From Cryptomeria japonica (Eukaryota > Streptophyta > Pinopsida > Cupressales > Cupressaceae): DNA of 64,000 nucleotides. Made by a program: the position numbers and the translations under genes. Location of the stretch: NCBI RefSeq assembly GCF_030272615.1, contig NC_081415.1, positions 629,095,240-629,159,239 of the forward strand. Reading direction: 5' to 3'. Of the stretch, positions 1 through 11,409 are shown piece by piece. The notes below the pieces were generated by a model that saw only the letters and a list, made by a program, of their open reading frames with translations, was not told where the DNA came from and searched no databases. Numbering within the stretch: position 1 is the stretch's first letter; every line of letters starts with the position of its first letter.

Positions 1-429
1 CATCTGTAGTTGCATACACATTCCCCGAGGAGATCTGCCATTGGAATGTTCGCCATCTCTATGCAAGGGTTCTTTTCCAGAGCAACAAATCTTCCACTTT
101 GGCTAGTGCAAATGAGCTCTTTTCCTTCTCCTTGTCTTATTTATAGAACTTTGTCAGTGCCTAGATGGATGTGCACCCTCTCCATCTTATGCTAGTTGTG
201 GTCTTTTACACCTTCCATTGCTTTTCATTCCTGCATCCGACCTTCAATTCTTGATCTGTTTGATCCTATCATTTTCTATCATTCTTATCGATCAATTGGC
301 CTCTTTTCTAGATGTATCCGGCCAATTCCTCGAGGGGGCATGCATATGTCATTGTCATTGTCTGGGGCATTTTCAATATTGTTCTTTAAAACAATGCTTA
401 GAATCACACTGTCTCAAAGAGGGGCAAAA
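1..429 (+). other. internal 3' end of Ty3-like element K, no gene recognised
   Basis: No frame here shows a recognisable retrotransposon domain. The stretch is assigned to an LTR element only because it ends in a polypurine tract directly followed by an LTR-like TG terminus at 430. It is pyrimidine-rich and the open frames look incidental. It could equally be a 3' untranslated region of the element. Confidence 0.4.
416..429 (+). other. polypurine tract of element K
   Basis: AAAGAGGGGCAAAA lies immediately before TGTAGACATC. The same tract in the same position (AAAGAGGGGCAAA, then TGTAATACCC) is found on the minus strand at the 3' LTR of element C, which supports the assignment. Confidence 0.7.
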
Positions 430-1850
430 TGTAGACATCTAAAAATGGTCAACGCTTGCGGAGTCATACTTTAACATTTGTGCATTGCCTTATTTTAGGG
501 TTTTTGTGTCGCATTAACATTTCTTCTATGTTGCGCACTTGGTCTTTATCATTTGCGAGCATCGAGTCCTTCTTTTGCATTCTTCATTTTTCTTGCTTTC
601 GAATTTGGTCTTGTCGATAGCAATCTTCAGTCATGATTTTGGTCGATCATATCCTATTGTATCAATGTGTGTGTTCATTTGTCATCATTTTGGACATCGT
701 CAATCCTAATCAATGATAGAATTAGGGTTTTGTCCTCTTTTCAATCTTGTCATTTTGCGATCAATTTCTCATTGATCGTTGTCATTTTCAATCTTGTCAT
801 TTTGCGATCGATTTGTCATCGATCATTTTCCTCTTTTCAATCTCATCAATTTTGCGATTGATTTGTCATTGACCATTGTCCTCTTGTCAATCTTGTCATT
901 TTGCAATTGATTCATCATTGATCCTCGTCCTTGTCAATCTTGTCATTTTGTGATCGATTTGTCATCGATCATTTTCCTTCTCAATCATGTCAATTTGGAT
1001 CAATTAGTCATTGTTTCTCGTCAATTGGTGCATTTATCAATCAAATCATTTGTCAGTATTGGTCCTTTGTTAATCAGAATCATGATCGAATTGACATCAA
1101 TTATCTTTTGTCAAGACTTAATTGTTGTCCTTGCATTTCTAATTTATCTTCTAGGATTTTATGATTTATTCATTTAATCTTGATTGTCATTTTCCCTCTA
1201 GGTTAAATAATTTATTTATTTATCCTAAGTCTTCTTGTCACAATTAAATAGTTATTTAATTGGCTAATTAATTCCTCTTCTTTTTGTAAATTAATTAATG
1301 AATGAAAAATTATTAATTAATTTACCTAATTTTCATCAATTTCTAATTTCCTAATTTCCAATTCATCATTTCTAACCTAATTTTCTAATTTCTCCTAAAT
1401 TCCTAAATTTCTATTTCTATTTTCAAATTCTTGTCATAAATTGTCATAACACCTTGCATAGCAATTTGTCATACACTTGTCATAATTTTGTCATTCTTGA
1501 TTTGAAATTTCCTTTCAAATCTCTTCATACTAATCTTGTCTTTTCTCCAATTTATCTGTAAATTGGATGAATTTCTTCAATCATGGACCCTGATCGATCA
1601 ATCAATCATGCTTCTAGTATCCTTATGTTGTCTTGTCAATCTTGCTTTCATCTCATGCTTATGCACTTGTAGGTGAGATCCACAAACAAAGCAATTTTAA
1701 GGAGAAAGAAGGACAATGGAGAATTATGAAGGAGATATCTGCACTTGGTTTGCTTTAATTTCATCTTGAAAATCTTGTCATCATATTTTCTATTGAATGT
1801 TTTTAGGATTGTTATCATTGCAATCTGGTTTTGTGATTGAGCTAGTCTAA
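430..1850 (+). repeat. LTR of Ty3-like element K (3' boundary uncertain)
   Basis: The sequence starts TGTAGACATCTAAAAATGG, similar to the start of the element C LTR read on its own coding strand (TGTAATACCCTAAAAATGG). It is AT-rich, carries the tandem array at 748-1025, and gives way to ORF2 sequence of element J at about 1850. I could not fix the CA terminus or a TSD, so the right edge is approximate. It may be a 3' LTR of an element inserted into J, or the product of a rearrangement. Confidence 0.5.
748..1025 (+). repeat. tandem array, about 48 bp x 5-6, with hairpin units
   Basis: Units start TGTCATTTTGCGATC or close variants and repeat about every 46-50 bases. Several contain the inverted pair GATCGAT ... 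ATCGATC separated by TTGTC, so each could fold into a short hairpin. Units are diverged and the last is partial. The array lies inside the proposed LTR of element K. Confidence 0.7.
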
Positions 1851-1851
1851 T

Positions 1852-3969
1852 TTGCTACTTGCTTTGATGATTTCCAAATTCCTATCTACACCGATAATTG
1901 ATAAGAAAGTTAGAAAAAAAGTTGAGCAATTTTCTGTGGAACAAGGCTTCACAAAGGAAATGATTGTTGAAGCTAGAACTAGATTTGAAGTTGGAAAGGT
2001 AGGAACCTCTAGTGAACCTATAGGCAGACAAACAAGGACTACACTTGTTAAGGAGAAGCCCCCTCCTCCTCCTAAGATATAAATTAGAAGAAAAGATAAG
2101 GAGATAGCACCGGAAGCACCTAAAGCTACAAGGAAGAGAAAGAAAGAAAAAACACATAGAGCTATAGCAAAGGAAACAAAATCTGAAGGAGGCAAGAAGG
2201 AATTAAGAGCAAGTGGTAAGAAATTCAAAGGTTAGAGAACCTATTGTTAAAACGGTCAAACCATAGGTAACTAAAGCCACCGTACGATAAATTGTTGGAG
2301 AACATAAGGAAATATGGTATATTGGTTGGTGTACATAAGTATTATAATCATTTTAATGAGGAAGAGAAGAAAAAAATTGAAGATTCAGTTGTTGGGTACA
2401 TGAATCACTATAGAAAAGCATTAATTGAGGTACAAGGTCAAATACCTGATTCTTTGTATAATAAATTGGAAGTGAGATGGTAGTCCACAATTAGGTAGGA
2501 CAAAGAAATAATTGAGTATGTACTGATGCATTTGTAACCAGAGACATCTAAGGAAGAAGTGCAGGAAATTATTTCAAGATCAAAATCATTATTCCGGACC
2601 AAGAAGAGGTTAACAAGATTACTTGTTGGAGAATCCCAGATGGTTCAAGCTGAGACTGAGGAGATTCTAAAGAAGTTTTTAGGACTAGAGAAGGAGGAAC
2701 TGGAACAGATTGAATCATATGAAGAAGAAGATATTCCTGATGCACCAGTAAATGAAGGTGAACTACCAGACATATTTGAGATTGATGAGATATTCACTTA
2801 GATGGAGAAAGAACCGGAAGGTGGTTCTACATCAGTGCCTAATGTTCCTATTGTCATAGTAGAAGAACTAGTGATACCAAAATTTATTGTCACCGGTAAA
2901 GATAAAGATGAAATAAAGACAAAAGTGAATGCACAAATGGATGATGTGCAAATCACAAAGCTATCAGAGATAGGTGAAGAGATGGAGAAAGATACTCAAG
3001 AAACTTAATAGGTTGATGTTGAGAAAACTAAAGAGCGGTCGATGAATGAAGAAGATAAGTAGAAAGAAGAAGAACAAGAGCAAAAAGTGACCTACCAGTC
3101 ACTTACTTCTAAGAATATTTTTGATGATGATGAAGATGATGACACAATATATATTCAAGGACCGATTAACATGGATATGTTAAGTCCTATTGAATTGATG
3201 GAGATTGCATCTGCAATGCAATCCAAGGCCAAGAAGAAGATAATAAGAGCACAGAGGAGAGAAGATCAAACCATATAGACTGATGTTGAGATATTTTCAA
3301 GTCTGTTACCAGAGACTGACACTGACAATGCTACAAACCCTATTTAGAAACTGGACCACTTGGTTACATCTGCAAGGGAGCAAATGGAAAATCTTGGAGA
3401 AGTTTCTTTATATAATGTTGAGAAAGAATATGAGAAGAAAATAATTGAGCAATTGATTAAGGCTATTGATGGAGACAAAGTAGGTCTTACTATTAACATG
3501 GACTAGATCAAGGAAGCATTGCAGACTAGAGGTAAAATTATGTCTACAATTTTGCAACTTTTCATTGTTTTTGGATGATATTGATAAAAAGAGGAAAGCA
3601 AAGCAGCATGAGATAAAGAATTTAAGTGAATCATTTGATCATGTAAATGATTCCATGATAATTTTGGGTAGATAAATTATAATGATACAATAGAAGCTTA
3701 AATCATATGAGGTTGAATAGGTAAAGAGGACTACATCATTGTAGGAGTTACAGACTCACCTAGTCCCTAAGTTACAAATTTTGTAGAGAGGTTACAAAGA
3801 GACAGAGGAAATTTTGACTACACCATAAATGAATACACTTGATTCTATGGAAGAGATTGCATATCACATTTGGACACACATTGAAATTACATCTACTCTT
3901 TTGGAGACATGGGAGAATGATCTAAAAGTCTTGAAGACTAATTTTGCTGACATTTTTCTCAAAATGTGA
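1852..3969 (+). pseudogene. ORF2 C-terminal half of pol-less element J (decayed)
   Basis: Frames in this stretch match the C-terminal half of the ORF2 proteins of elements E, F and G. The block around 2292-2483 (a helix with YMNHYRKALIEVQ, then PDSLYNKLE) aligns with LHMDMFKKFLMQV and PDDLYKRLEA in E. The block at 3160-3280 (SPIELMEIASAMQSKAKKK) matches SPTELMMMVAQKLMKEA in F. Before them comes the usual lysine-rich segment. Many stops and at least two frame changes show it is dead. The N-terminal half is missing, cut off where the LTR of K begins. The protein has no recognised enzymatic domain. Confidence 0.7.
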
Positions 3970-4195
3970 TTGTAATGAACTCCTATACTTTTGGTAATGC
4001 AAATTTTGGTGTGTTGTATACGTTTTGCTTACCTTTGTCATTGTTGTCAAAGGGGGAGTAGTATAGGTTAGTTAAAATTTTGTAATATCATGTAATTACT
4101 AAGGGGGGTTTATGTATGTAAGTTGAGTCAGTTGAGTCATGATTTTTGTAATGTGACACTTAGACAAAAAAAATTCTAAGTGTTCCCATCAATGC

Positions 4196-4208
4196 CAAAG
4201 GGGGAAAT
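4196..4208 (+). other. polypurine tract of element J
   Basis: CAAAGGGGGAAAT directly precedes TGTTGG, in the same context (ATGCCAAAGGGGGA) as the PPTs of E and A. Confidence 0.8.
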
Positions 4209-5110
4209 TGTTGGCTTGATGATGATGTAATAGGTTGATTGATGAATTTATTTGTGTTTTCATTGATGGCAACCATGTTTTGTTAGTCATCTAAGTCATT
4301 TATACCAACCAGTAGTGGAGTTAGTCAAACAACAAAACTGCCAATGCAGTCAAACAGGTAAACAAGAGTAGAGCGATGATCAAGAAACTGGTATGGATGA
4401 ATAGAGAAGAGTTGGACGTTGCGGTTTGGAACATATGTTTATGACATTGACATGAATATTTGATTGAAACCACATCAACATGTTTAGAGTATTGAGCAAG
4501 TTATGATCATAAGAACAACCACATGCATGAAGAACGTAGAACCGGTAAACCAAAGATAGTTTGATCGATCACCGGTAGACTTATTACTATAAATTTTATT
4601 TTTTTGTGTGGAAAACATACGTAAAGTGTAATGAGCGGGAAAATGAATAAGGTGACTAGATTCAATGAACCTAGGGAATTGTTCCAAGGTTCTTATTCGA
4701 CTTAATAGAGTTCTTTATAAGGAGATGAAAGTTGTATGATTTTATAAATCAAGAGTGAGAATTTGATCGTGCGATGCAAGAAAGAGTTAGGTTTTGAAGT
4801 TTAGTCGATGATATAAGTTGAGAATAAGAAGATCGAATCAGGAATAGAGGTGCTAACAACAAATCAATTGAACTTGTTGTTCCCTAACAGTTGCAACAAG
4901 AAAGTCCTCTCACAAGGACACTCCTAACAGGGTGTGGTAGGATCCTAATAGGTCCGAAGGTTAACATCCTCTAACAAGGTGACACATTAGCTTGTGTTAT
5001 GAAATCCCTTAGTTGTGTAGCTCCTAACAGGTCTTATTGTAATATCTCTTAACTAGGCTAAAGCACTCTTAACCAGGTGTCACTCCTAACAAGTTGTTAT
5101 ATGACCTTAA
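4209..5110 (+). repeat. 3' LTR of element J, right end lost
   Basis: Starts TGTTGGCTTGATG after a PPT. It contains a string of CTAACAGG or CTAACAAG-like motifs from about 4915 to 5095, also found in the LTRs of B and, inverted, D. The C-rich box and CTAACA terminus seen in related LTRs are not found before LINE sequence begins, so the LTR is probably truncated. The right edge is approximate. 5111-5253 holds nothing I can assign. Confidence 0.6.
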
Positions 5111-5253
5111 TGATGCAGTCAAGATAGGGAGATACAATGAAGGAAATCACATCCTTGTAGTCTAACACAAAAACCATGCAAGATATATTGGTAACTGGTA
5201 ACACAATGCAAGATATAGCAGAAAGAACAATCGGTAACAACACAGAATGTATG

Positions 5254-5766
5254 CCTAGTGTTTGCCTTCTTTGTATGCAGAATTAGGAAACCATTAACCA
5301 CTTATTCTCCCACTGTCCCTTCTCTACTGACATCTGGGCTAGATGTCTGGATTACTTCAATATCAATTGGGTCTTTCCAAAATCTGTCCAATAAGTTTTT
5401 AATTCATGGCATCACCCCTCAAGGAATAAGTCTATAATTTTGTTATGGAGATTGGCTTTACCTCATATTTGTTGCGGAATATGGAAAGATAGAAATGAAA
5501 GAGTGTTCAGAGATAAGGCATTTAAGACTCAAATAATTTTTGAGAAAATCAAACAAAATATAGTGGAGAATATCAACATCAAGAATGGAATAGCCAATGC
5601 CAAAGATCAAGATGATCATATTATTTTCAAGAATTGGAGATTAAAGGGAAGTGACATCTTTAAAGGCTAATGCTAGAGAAGGTGTGAAATGGGAAAGCCC
5701 TCCTCATGGCTGGATGAAAATCAACTTTGATGGCACTTCAAAGGGTAACCCTAGCAATGCAGGGTG
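5254..5766 (+). pseudogene. LINE ORF2 C-terminus, part 1 (zf-RVT finger and start of RNase H)
   Basis: The translation gives a reverse-transcriptase-associated zinc finger, CLLCMQN then INHLFSHCPFSTDIW (C-x2-C...H-x4-C type), a spacer, then after a frameshift near 5670 the first strand of a plant-type RNase H domain, INFDGTSKGNPSNAG. The aspartate of FDG is the first catalytic residue of that family (RVT_3). Stops interrupt it at 5284 and near 5391. The reverse transcriptase upstream is absent, consistent with a 5'-truncated non-LTR retrotransposon. Copia element H is inserted within GNPSNAG|CGVVL, and the rest continues at 10787. Confidence 0.85.
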
Positions 5767-6231
5767 TGTTAGGGTTTCAAGCAGATCTGAAGCAAATACG
5801 AACTAACAATTATATGCAGATTTAAATACAAAAGATATAGAAATTAAACAAGACATAGATAAGATAGAGATTTAACATGATTCACGCAAAATGGGTTACA
5901 TCCAACATACATAGCCGTCCAATCTTTCTTATTATCCAGCAAAAAATAGTACATCAACCTTACAATGCCTTAAGCATCCCAACCGCTTATAACATGCATT
6001 TTTAGGGCAACAAAAAAAGTCGGCCTTTTTAGGGTTTTATTACAATGTCGATTTTCATCAACGAAAAATGGCAAAAAAAAAATTTCTCGGGGGCTACTGC
6101 CCCCGAACCCCCACTTTTCTTGGGAGCTACCACCCCTGAACCATTGCTTAGGGCCTAGCCTGGCCCCGGATCCCAGCGAGGATACATGCTGAGTGTACAG
6201 TACTTTGCTAATCAGTCATCACATTTCAACA
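5767..6231 (-). repeat. 3' LTR of H
   Basis: TGTTAGGGTTTCAAG at the low-coordinate edge and TTCAACA at the high edge; matches 10356-10786 with moderate divergence and small indels. Contains an unusually GC-rich patch (gggctactgcccccgaac) shared by both copies. Confidence 0.93.
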
Positions 6232-6246
6232 ATCTCCCACTTGGAG
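6232..6246 (-). other. polypurine tract of H
   Basis: The minus strand reads CTCCAAGTGGGAGAT immediately before the LTR. Confidence 0.8.
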
Positions 6247-6367
6247 ACTAATCAGGCTCCACACCGAACAATCTCCCACTTGGAGACTGATACTACACGA
6301 CACCACTATACATGCAACATCCATTGGATAAAACACTAGGAATTGACTGGTATAAATTCCACAATTA

Positions 6368-8166
6368 TTAATCAAGAAGACCAACAAAAACTGATGAAGA
6401 AATCAGCTTCTCCTGTGGAACTGCCTTTGTGAACTTATCGGCAGGATTCTCACTTGTGTGAATCTTCTCAAGCCGTAACTAACCCTCCTCCAAAATAGTT
6501 CGGATGAAGTGGTACCTGAGCTGAATGTGCTTTGTCCTTGAATGAAAAGCAGAGTTCTTCGCAAGATGAATGGCACTCTGGCTATCAGTATACAATGGGC
6601 TATCCTCTTGTGTCTGACCCAATTCCTTCATAAAACATTGCAACCAAATCATCTCTTTGCTGGCTTCTGTAGCAGCAACATACTTAGCTTCAGTGGTTGA
6701 AAGTGCAACAACCTTTTGCAGCCTAGAAATCCAACTGACTGCAGTTCCTCCTATAGTAAAAACATACCTTGTAGTACTCCTCCGTGAATCAATATCACCC
6801 GCTAGATCAAAGTCAACAAATTCACTTAGAGTAGCATTCGATCCTTTGACACATAATGCCTTCGTAGTAGTTCCTTTCAAATACCGAAGAATCCATTTCA
6901 CAACATTCCAATGTTCCATACTAGGATTACTCATAAACCTACTCACAACTCCCACTGCATGTGCAATATCTGGCCTTGTGCATACCATTGCATACATCAG
7001 ACTACCAACAGCTGATGAATACGAGATGTTAGACATTTTATTAACCTCTTCCTGTGCCTCTGGGCACATCTCCTTAGTCAATTTGAAATGACTAGCCAAA
7101 GGTGTACCTACTGCTTTTGCATCCTACATGTTAAATCTTTTCAACACCTTCTTTATATACTCACTTTGGGACAAATTCAAGGTTCTATTTTTCCTGTCCC
7201 ATGTAATCCTCATACCGAGAATTTCGTTAGCTGGACCCAAATCCTTCATAGCAAATGACCTGGCTAATTTTTGTTTAAGATCATTTATATGTTGCATGTT
7301 AGACCCAGCAACAAGCATGTCATCAACATAAAGCAACAGGATAATATAACTGCCATTATCAAATCTCTTAAAATATACACAATGATCAGAATGACATCTA
7401 TGATAATCGTGTTCAGCCATGAAACTATCAAATTTTAAATACCATTGTCGGGGTGCTTGCTTTAGGCCATATAGACTTTTCTTCAATCTACACACCAAGT
7501 TCTTCTTACCTTTGACCTCATATCCCTGTGGTTGCAACATGTAAATTTTCTCCTCCAAATCTCCATGGAGAAAATTTGTTTTCACATCTAATTGTTCAAG
7601 ATGTAAATCATCTCCAGCCACAAGACTAAGTACAATTCTAATTGAAGTCATTTTTACAACTGGAGAAAATATTTCATCATAATCTATACCATTTTTCTGT
7701 GCAAAACCTTTTACCACAAGTCTGGCCTTATATCTTTTCTGACCTCCTTCCTCCTCCTTCAGCCGATAAACCCATTTGTTAGGATAGGCTCTTTTTTCTG
7801 CAAGAAAAGGGACTAAGTCCCAAATCTTATTTTTCATCAAGGAGTCCATCTCCTCTTTCATGCCTAGCTGCCACTGTTGTTCGACATCCACCTGCATTGC
7901 TTCTTCATATTCTTCTGGTTCACCAGAATCTATTAATAAAATAGAATACAAAGAAGGAGAAAATCTTTCAGGGGGTCTACTTGTCCTCGTAGAATGTCTA
8001 ACACTTGTAGGAGTTTGTGGGACAATCTGTTGTTGCTGAGCATCAGGTACCTGTGGCATTTCATTTTCAGGAATCTCATCCAACACCACATATTCTTGTT
8101 TGTCCTGTTCATGTTTCTTTTCCTACATCTGTTCTTTATACATAACCTTCTCATTGAATATAACAT
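6368..8166 (-). pseudogene. copia reverse transcriptase and RNase H of H
   Basis: The reverse transcriptase domain runs from about 7920 to 7120. It includes [53 protein letters not shown] and the catalytic box LLLYVDDMLVAG with both aspartates intact. The connection segment SQSEYIKKVLKRFNM follows, then a stop near 7124. RNase H comes next: GSLMYAMVCTRPDIAHAV, the first catalytic strand now FVDFDLAGD, then STTEAKYVAA and YTDSQSAIHLAKN. The C-terminal TSENPADKFTKAV is the usual copia tail and ends at 6368. There is also a stop at 6479. Confidence 0.93.
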
Positions 8167-8223
8167 CTCTACTTCTAATTATTTTCTTATTTTCAAAATC
8201 CCATAACCGATAGCCATATTCAT

Positions 8224-9331
8224 CTATCCCATATCCAATGAAGGTACATTTCTGAGATTTAGCATCAAGCTTGGTTCTATTTTCTTTATCAACATGGATA
8301 AAGCTTCGCAACCAAAAGTTTTTAGAAAATAATAATTTACCTTTTTACTAGTCCATGCCTCCTCTGGAATACCACCATCCAAAGGGGTTGAAGGTCCTCT
8401 ATTTATCAAATAGATAGCAGTATGTACAACATCTGCTAAAAAATGTAAGGGCAATCCAACATGCAATCTCATGCTCCTCACATGTTCCATGATGGTCCTA
8501 TTCATTCTCTCTGACACACCACTTTCCTATGGAGTTCCTGGAACTATCTTCTACTTTTGAATCCCATTTAAGGAACAGTAATCTTCAAATGCTTTGCTAC
8601 AATACTCACCTCCATTATCCGATCTGAGACACTTCAACTTTTTTTTCTGTCTCATTCTCAACCAAAGCTTTCCATTTCTTAAAAGTTTCAAAAACATCTG
8701 ATTTTTGTTTTAGGAAATATACCCATGTTTTTCTATTTGAGTCATCAATAAAAATAACATAATAAAAAGAACCAACAAGAGATGATACCTAAGTTGATCT
8801 CCATACATCTGAATGTACAAGCTCTAACTTCTCACTCTTCTTCTCTTTCCTAACCTTCAGAAATGTGACTCTTTTCTGTTTACCATAAACACAGTTTTCA
8901 CAGAACTCTAAATCAATCTTTTTTAGTCCTGGCAATAGATTTTTGGAGTGAAGGATTTTCATCCCTTTCTCACTCATGTGCCCAAGCCTATGGTGCCACA
9001 TTATCGAATCTGTTCTTGCAACATTTATTGTTGTTGTCCCTGCAGTAACTTTATTTGTAGCAGCTAAGGTACAGTAAGTGTTACTGGTACACAGATATAA
9101 TGTGCCTACCTTCATACCTTTAGCTACTACTAATGATCCTTTAGTGACCTTCCACATACTATCTAAGAAGGTAACTATGCAACCTTCACTACCTAGTTGC
9201 CCTGCAGAAATTAAATTTCTTCTTAAATTAGGAACATGTCTTACCTCCTGCAAAAACCAGTCATTACCATTCTGCAACTTGATTTTTATCTTTCCTTTTC
9301 CAACAATTTGACAAGGCTCATCATCACCCAA
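8224..9331 (-). pseudogene. copia integrase of H
   Basis: The HHCC zinc-binding module is visible as WHHRLGHMSEKGMK ... CENCVYGKQ, with the expected spacing. The core's first aspartate is in LELVHSDVW, after which the frame breaks near 8789 and resumes in MSERMNRTIMEHVRSM, the region after the catalytic glutamate. The GKG-type C-terminal segment follows. The core between about 8520 and 8790 is still readable in pieces but carries stops. Confidence in family is high; exact ends are arbitrary within the polyprotein. Confidence 0.88.
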
Positions 9332-9337
9332 ATATAC

Positions 9338-10295
9338 CTATCCAAAATCACCTTGAACATAATCTAGAAAATATTTTCTATGGGGTGTAGCATGAAATGA
9401 AGCCCCAGAATCTATTACCCAGGAATCATTAACATTATCCAAACATAAGATTAAAGCATCTTGTAAAGTATTACTTGCAATATTAGCTTCCTTACTGTCA
9501 TTTTCATTTTTGTCTCCTTCTTTGTTTTTCCAAGACCAATAGTCTTTCTTTAGATGACCAAGCTTTTCGCAGTACCAGCAATCTTTCTTTCCTCTAGATT
9601 GAGAGCGTCCTTTCTTTGACTTCCCTCGTGACTTCTCATTCCCAGGGCCTTTTCCTATTTCCTTTGATCTTCCTCTGTTCTCCACATTCAAAACACTACC
9701 CGATGATGTTGGAGTCTCACCTGCGCTTTTCCTTCACATTTCCTCGCTTATAATAACACCAACAATATCATCAAATACCAAAGTATTTTTACCAGAGACA
9801 GAGTTACTTACAACCATAACCAAGCTATTCCAGCTTTCTGGCAAAGAACATAAAATCAAGAGAGCCCTAACCTCTTCTGCAAAGGTAATTTTTACCAAGG
9901 ACAATTAACTGGTAATTGTATTAAATTCATTTAAGTGCTCTGCTATAGATCCTCCCTCACTCATTTTCAAATTAAACAAACGCTTCATAAGAAATACCTT
10001 ATTCAAAGTCGAGGGTTTCTCATACAACTTAGACAATGTTGCCATCAAATCTATAGTCATTTTTGCTTCTGTTATATTGAATGCTACAGATGACGCAAGG
10101 CACAATCGAATGGATCCCAGTGCCTTTCTATCTAAAATGTCCCACTCTTCATCTAATATTGTGGTCGGTTTCTTTGCCTTTCCTTCCAATGGCCGTCACA
10201 AATCCTTTTTGATATAGGTAATCCTCCATCTGCATTTTCCATAACTTATAATTCTAGCCGTTAAACTTTTCGACCTTGAATTTGGAATCCTCCAT
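9338..10295 (-). pseudogene. copia gag and protease of H
   Basis: The likely start MEDSKFKVEKFNG is at 10295, followed by a stop and a frameshift near 10200. The gag core (DEEWDILDRKALGSIRLCL, then LMKRLFNLKMSEG) is the UBN2-type copia gag. The zinc knuckle reads CWYCEKLGHLKKDY and has lost its last cysteine to tyrosine. The protease active site SWVIDSGASFHATP is intact (DSG). Start chosen because it follows the PBS closely and matches the usual copia gag opening. Confidence 0.9.
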
Positions 10296-10341
10296 TGCTC
10301 CCACTGAAATCTGAAAGTCCTGCCAATTTATAGAAAACCTC

Positions 10342-10353
10342 ACTCTAATACCA
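10342..10353 (-). other. primer binding site of H
   Basis: The minus strand reads TGGTATTAGAGT, two mismatches from the tRNA-iMet PBS TGGTATCAGAGC, two bases from the 5' LTR. Confidence 0.8.
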
Positions 10354-10355
10354 AT

Positions 10356-10786
10356 TATTAGGGTTTCAAGAAGATCCGAAGCAAATAAAAACTAACAATT
10401 ATATGTAAATTTAAATACAAAAGATAAAGAAATAAAACAAGACATAGATAACATAGAGATTTAACGTGGTTCACCCAGAATGGGTTACGTCCACCATACA
10501 CAATTGTCCAATCTTTCTTATTATCCAGCAAAAAAAAGTACATCAACCTTACAATGCCTTAAGCATCCCAACTGCTTATAACATACATTTTTAGGGCAAC
10601 AAACAAAGTCATCCTTTTTAGGGTTTTATTACAATGTCGATTTTCATCAACAAAAAAGGCAAAAAAAAAATTTCTTGGGGGTTGCCGCCCCCGAATCCCT
10701 ACCCGGGGTGCAGCCCGACCCCGGACCCTGGCGAGGATACATGCTGAGTGTACAGTACTTTGTTGATCATTCACCACATTTCAACA
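10356..10786 (-). repeat. 5' LTR of H
   Basis: Partner of 5767-6231. The terminal TG is mutated to TA at the low edge (tattagggtttc). It ends TTTCAACA at the high edge, followed by the TSD gggtg. Confidence 0.93.
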
Positions 10787-11200
10787 GGGTGTGGTGTGGT
10801 TTTAAGGGATGAATGGGGAAAATGCAAAACCATTAAATGTATCCCTATTGGCAGTCAAACTAATCATGTTGTTGAGGCCATGGCTTGTTGTCATGAGATG
10901 GTTCTAGCAAAGGAAGCCCATTATGCCAAAGTATGGTGAGAAGGTGACTCTTTGAATATTTTAAATTGTTTGAATAAGGTGTTCCCGCCCTCTTGGTCTA
11001 TAAACAATGCTATTAAATCTATGAAGGAAATAAGTGAAACCTTCGATATGTGTGTTTTGACACATGTTAACAGGGAAGCTAACTCGTGTGCTAACTGGGC
11101 AGCCAACCTGGCCTGCCGATCTGAGAAAATAATTACCATTAATGGGGAGAGTAAACTTGCGTGTGATGTGAAATCCTTGTTTGAACTGGACTGTATCTAG
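10787..11200 (+). pseudogene. LINE ORF2 C-terminus, part 2 (RNase H)
   Basis: Continues the domain opened at 5254-5766: CGVVLRDEWGKC, NHVVEAMACCHEMVLAKEA (the second acidic residue region), EGDSLNILNCLN (the aspartate after the third strand) and THVNREANSCANWAANLA, the NREAN box typical of plant RVT_3 RNase H. One stop (TGA at 10939) breaks it, and it ends with TAG at 11198. It is a remnant, not a functional enzyme. Confidence 0.85.
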
Positions 11201-11409
11201 ATGAGGCAACATGGCATCATTAATCATAATTCCTAATTCTTTTCCCCCCTTTTTTGATGAAGGTTTACAGCAGCGGTGATGAGTATTTATTTAATAGTCT
11301 TATCATATTAACAGGGCACAGATTCTGGGTTGTTTTTTAGAGCAATAATAGAAACCAGAGAGGAAATATCATAGTTGAGATCAAGAATTCTAGTGAATTT
11401 GAGGGAAAA
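11201..11409 (+). other. LINE 3' tail or spacer, no gene
   Basis: AT-rich sequence after the RNase H stop. I see no poly(A) tail or TSD that would end the LINE cleanly. Confidence 0.4.

Larger units (their letters stand above)
5767..10786 (-). mobile_element. Ty1/copia element H, near full length, decayed
   Basis: It is bounded by LTRs 5767-6231 and 10356-10786 and flanked by the TSD gggtg (5762-5766 and 10787-10791). Removing it restores the RNase H reading frame of the host LINE. On the minus strand the order is PBS, gag, protease, integrase, reverse transcriptase, RNase H, PPT, which is the copia order. Length is 5.0 kb, normal for an autonomous copia element. Several stops and frameshifts mean it is no longer autonomous. 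Confidence 0.95.

Noticed and set aside
748-1025. CRISPR-like regular array
   Set aside because: Units are diverged direct repeats without unique spacers and lie inside a plant LTR.
430-5110. K and J as one element
   Set aside because: The K PPT-LTR junction is Ty3-like while the J PPT and LTR belong to the pol-less family; termini and proteins differ.
6657-7091. 144-codon plus-strand frame
   Set aside because: Antisense of the copia RT/RNase H of H, whose motifs are unmistakable on the minus strand.
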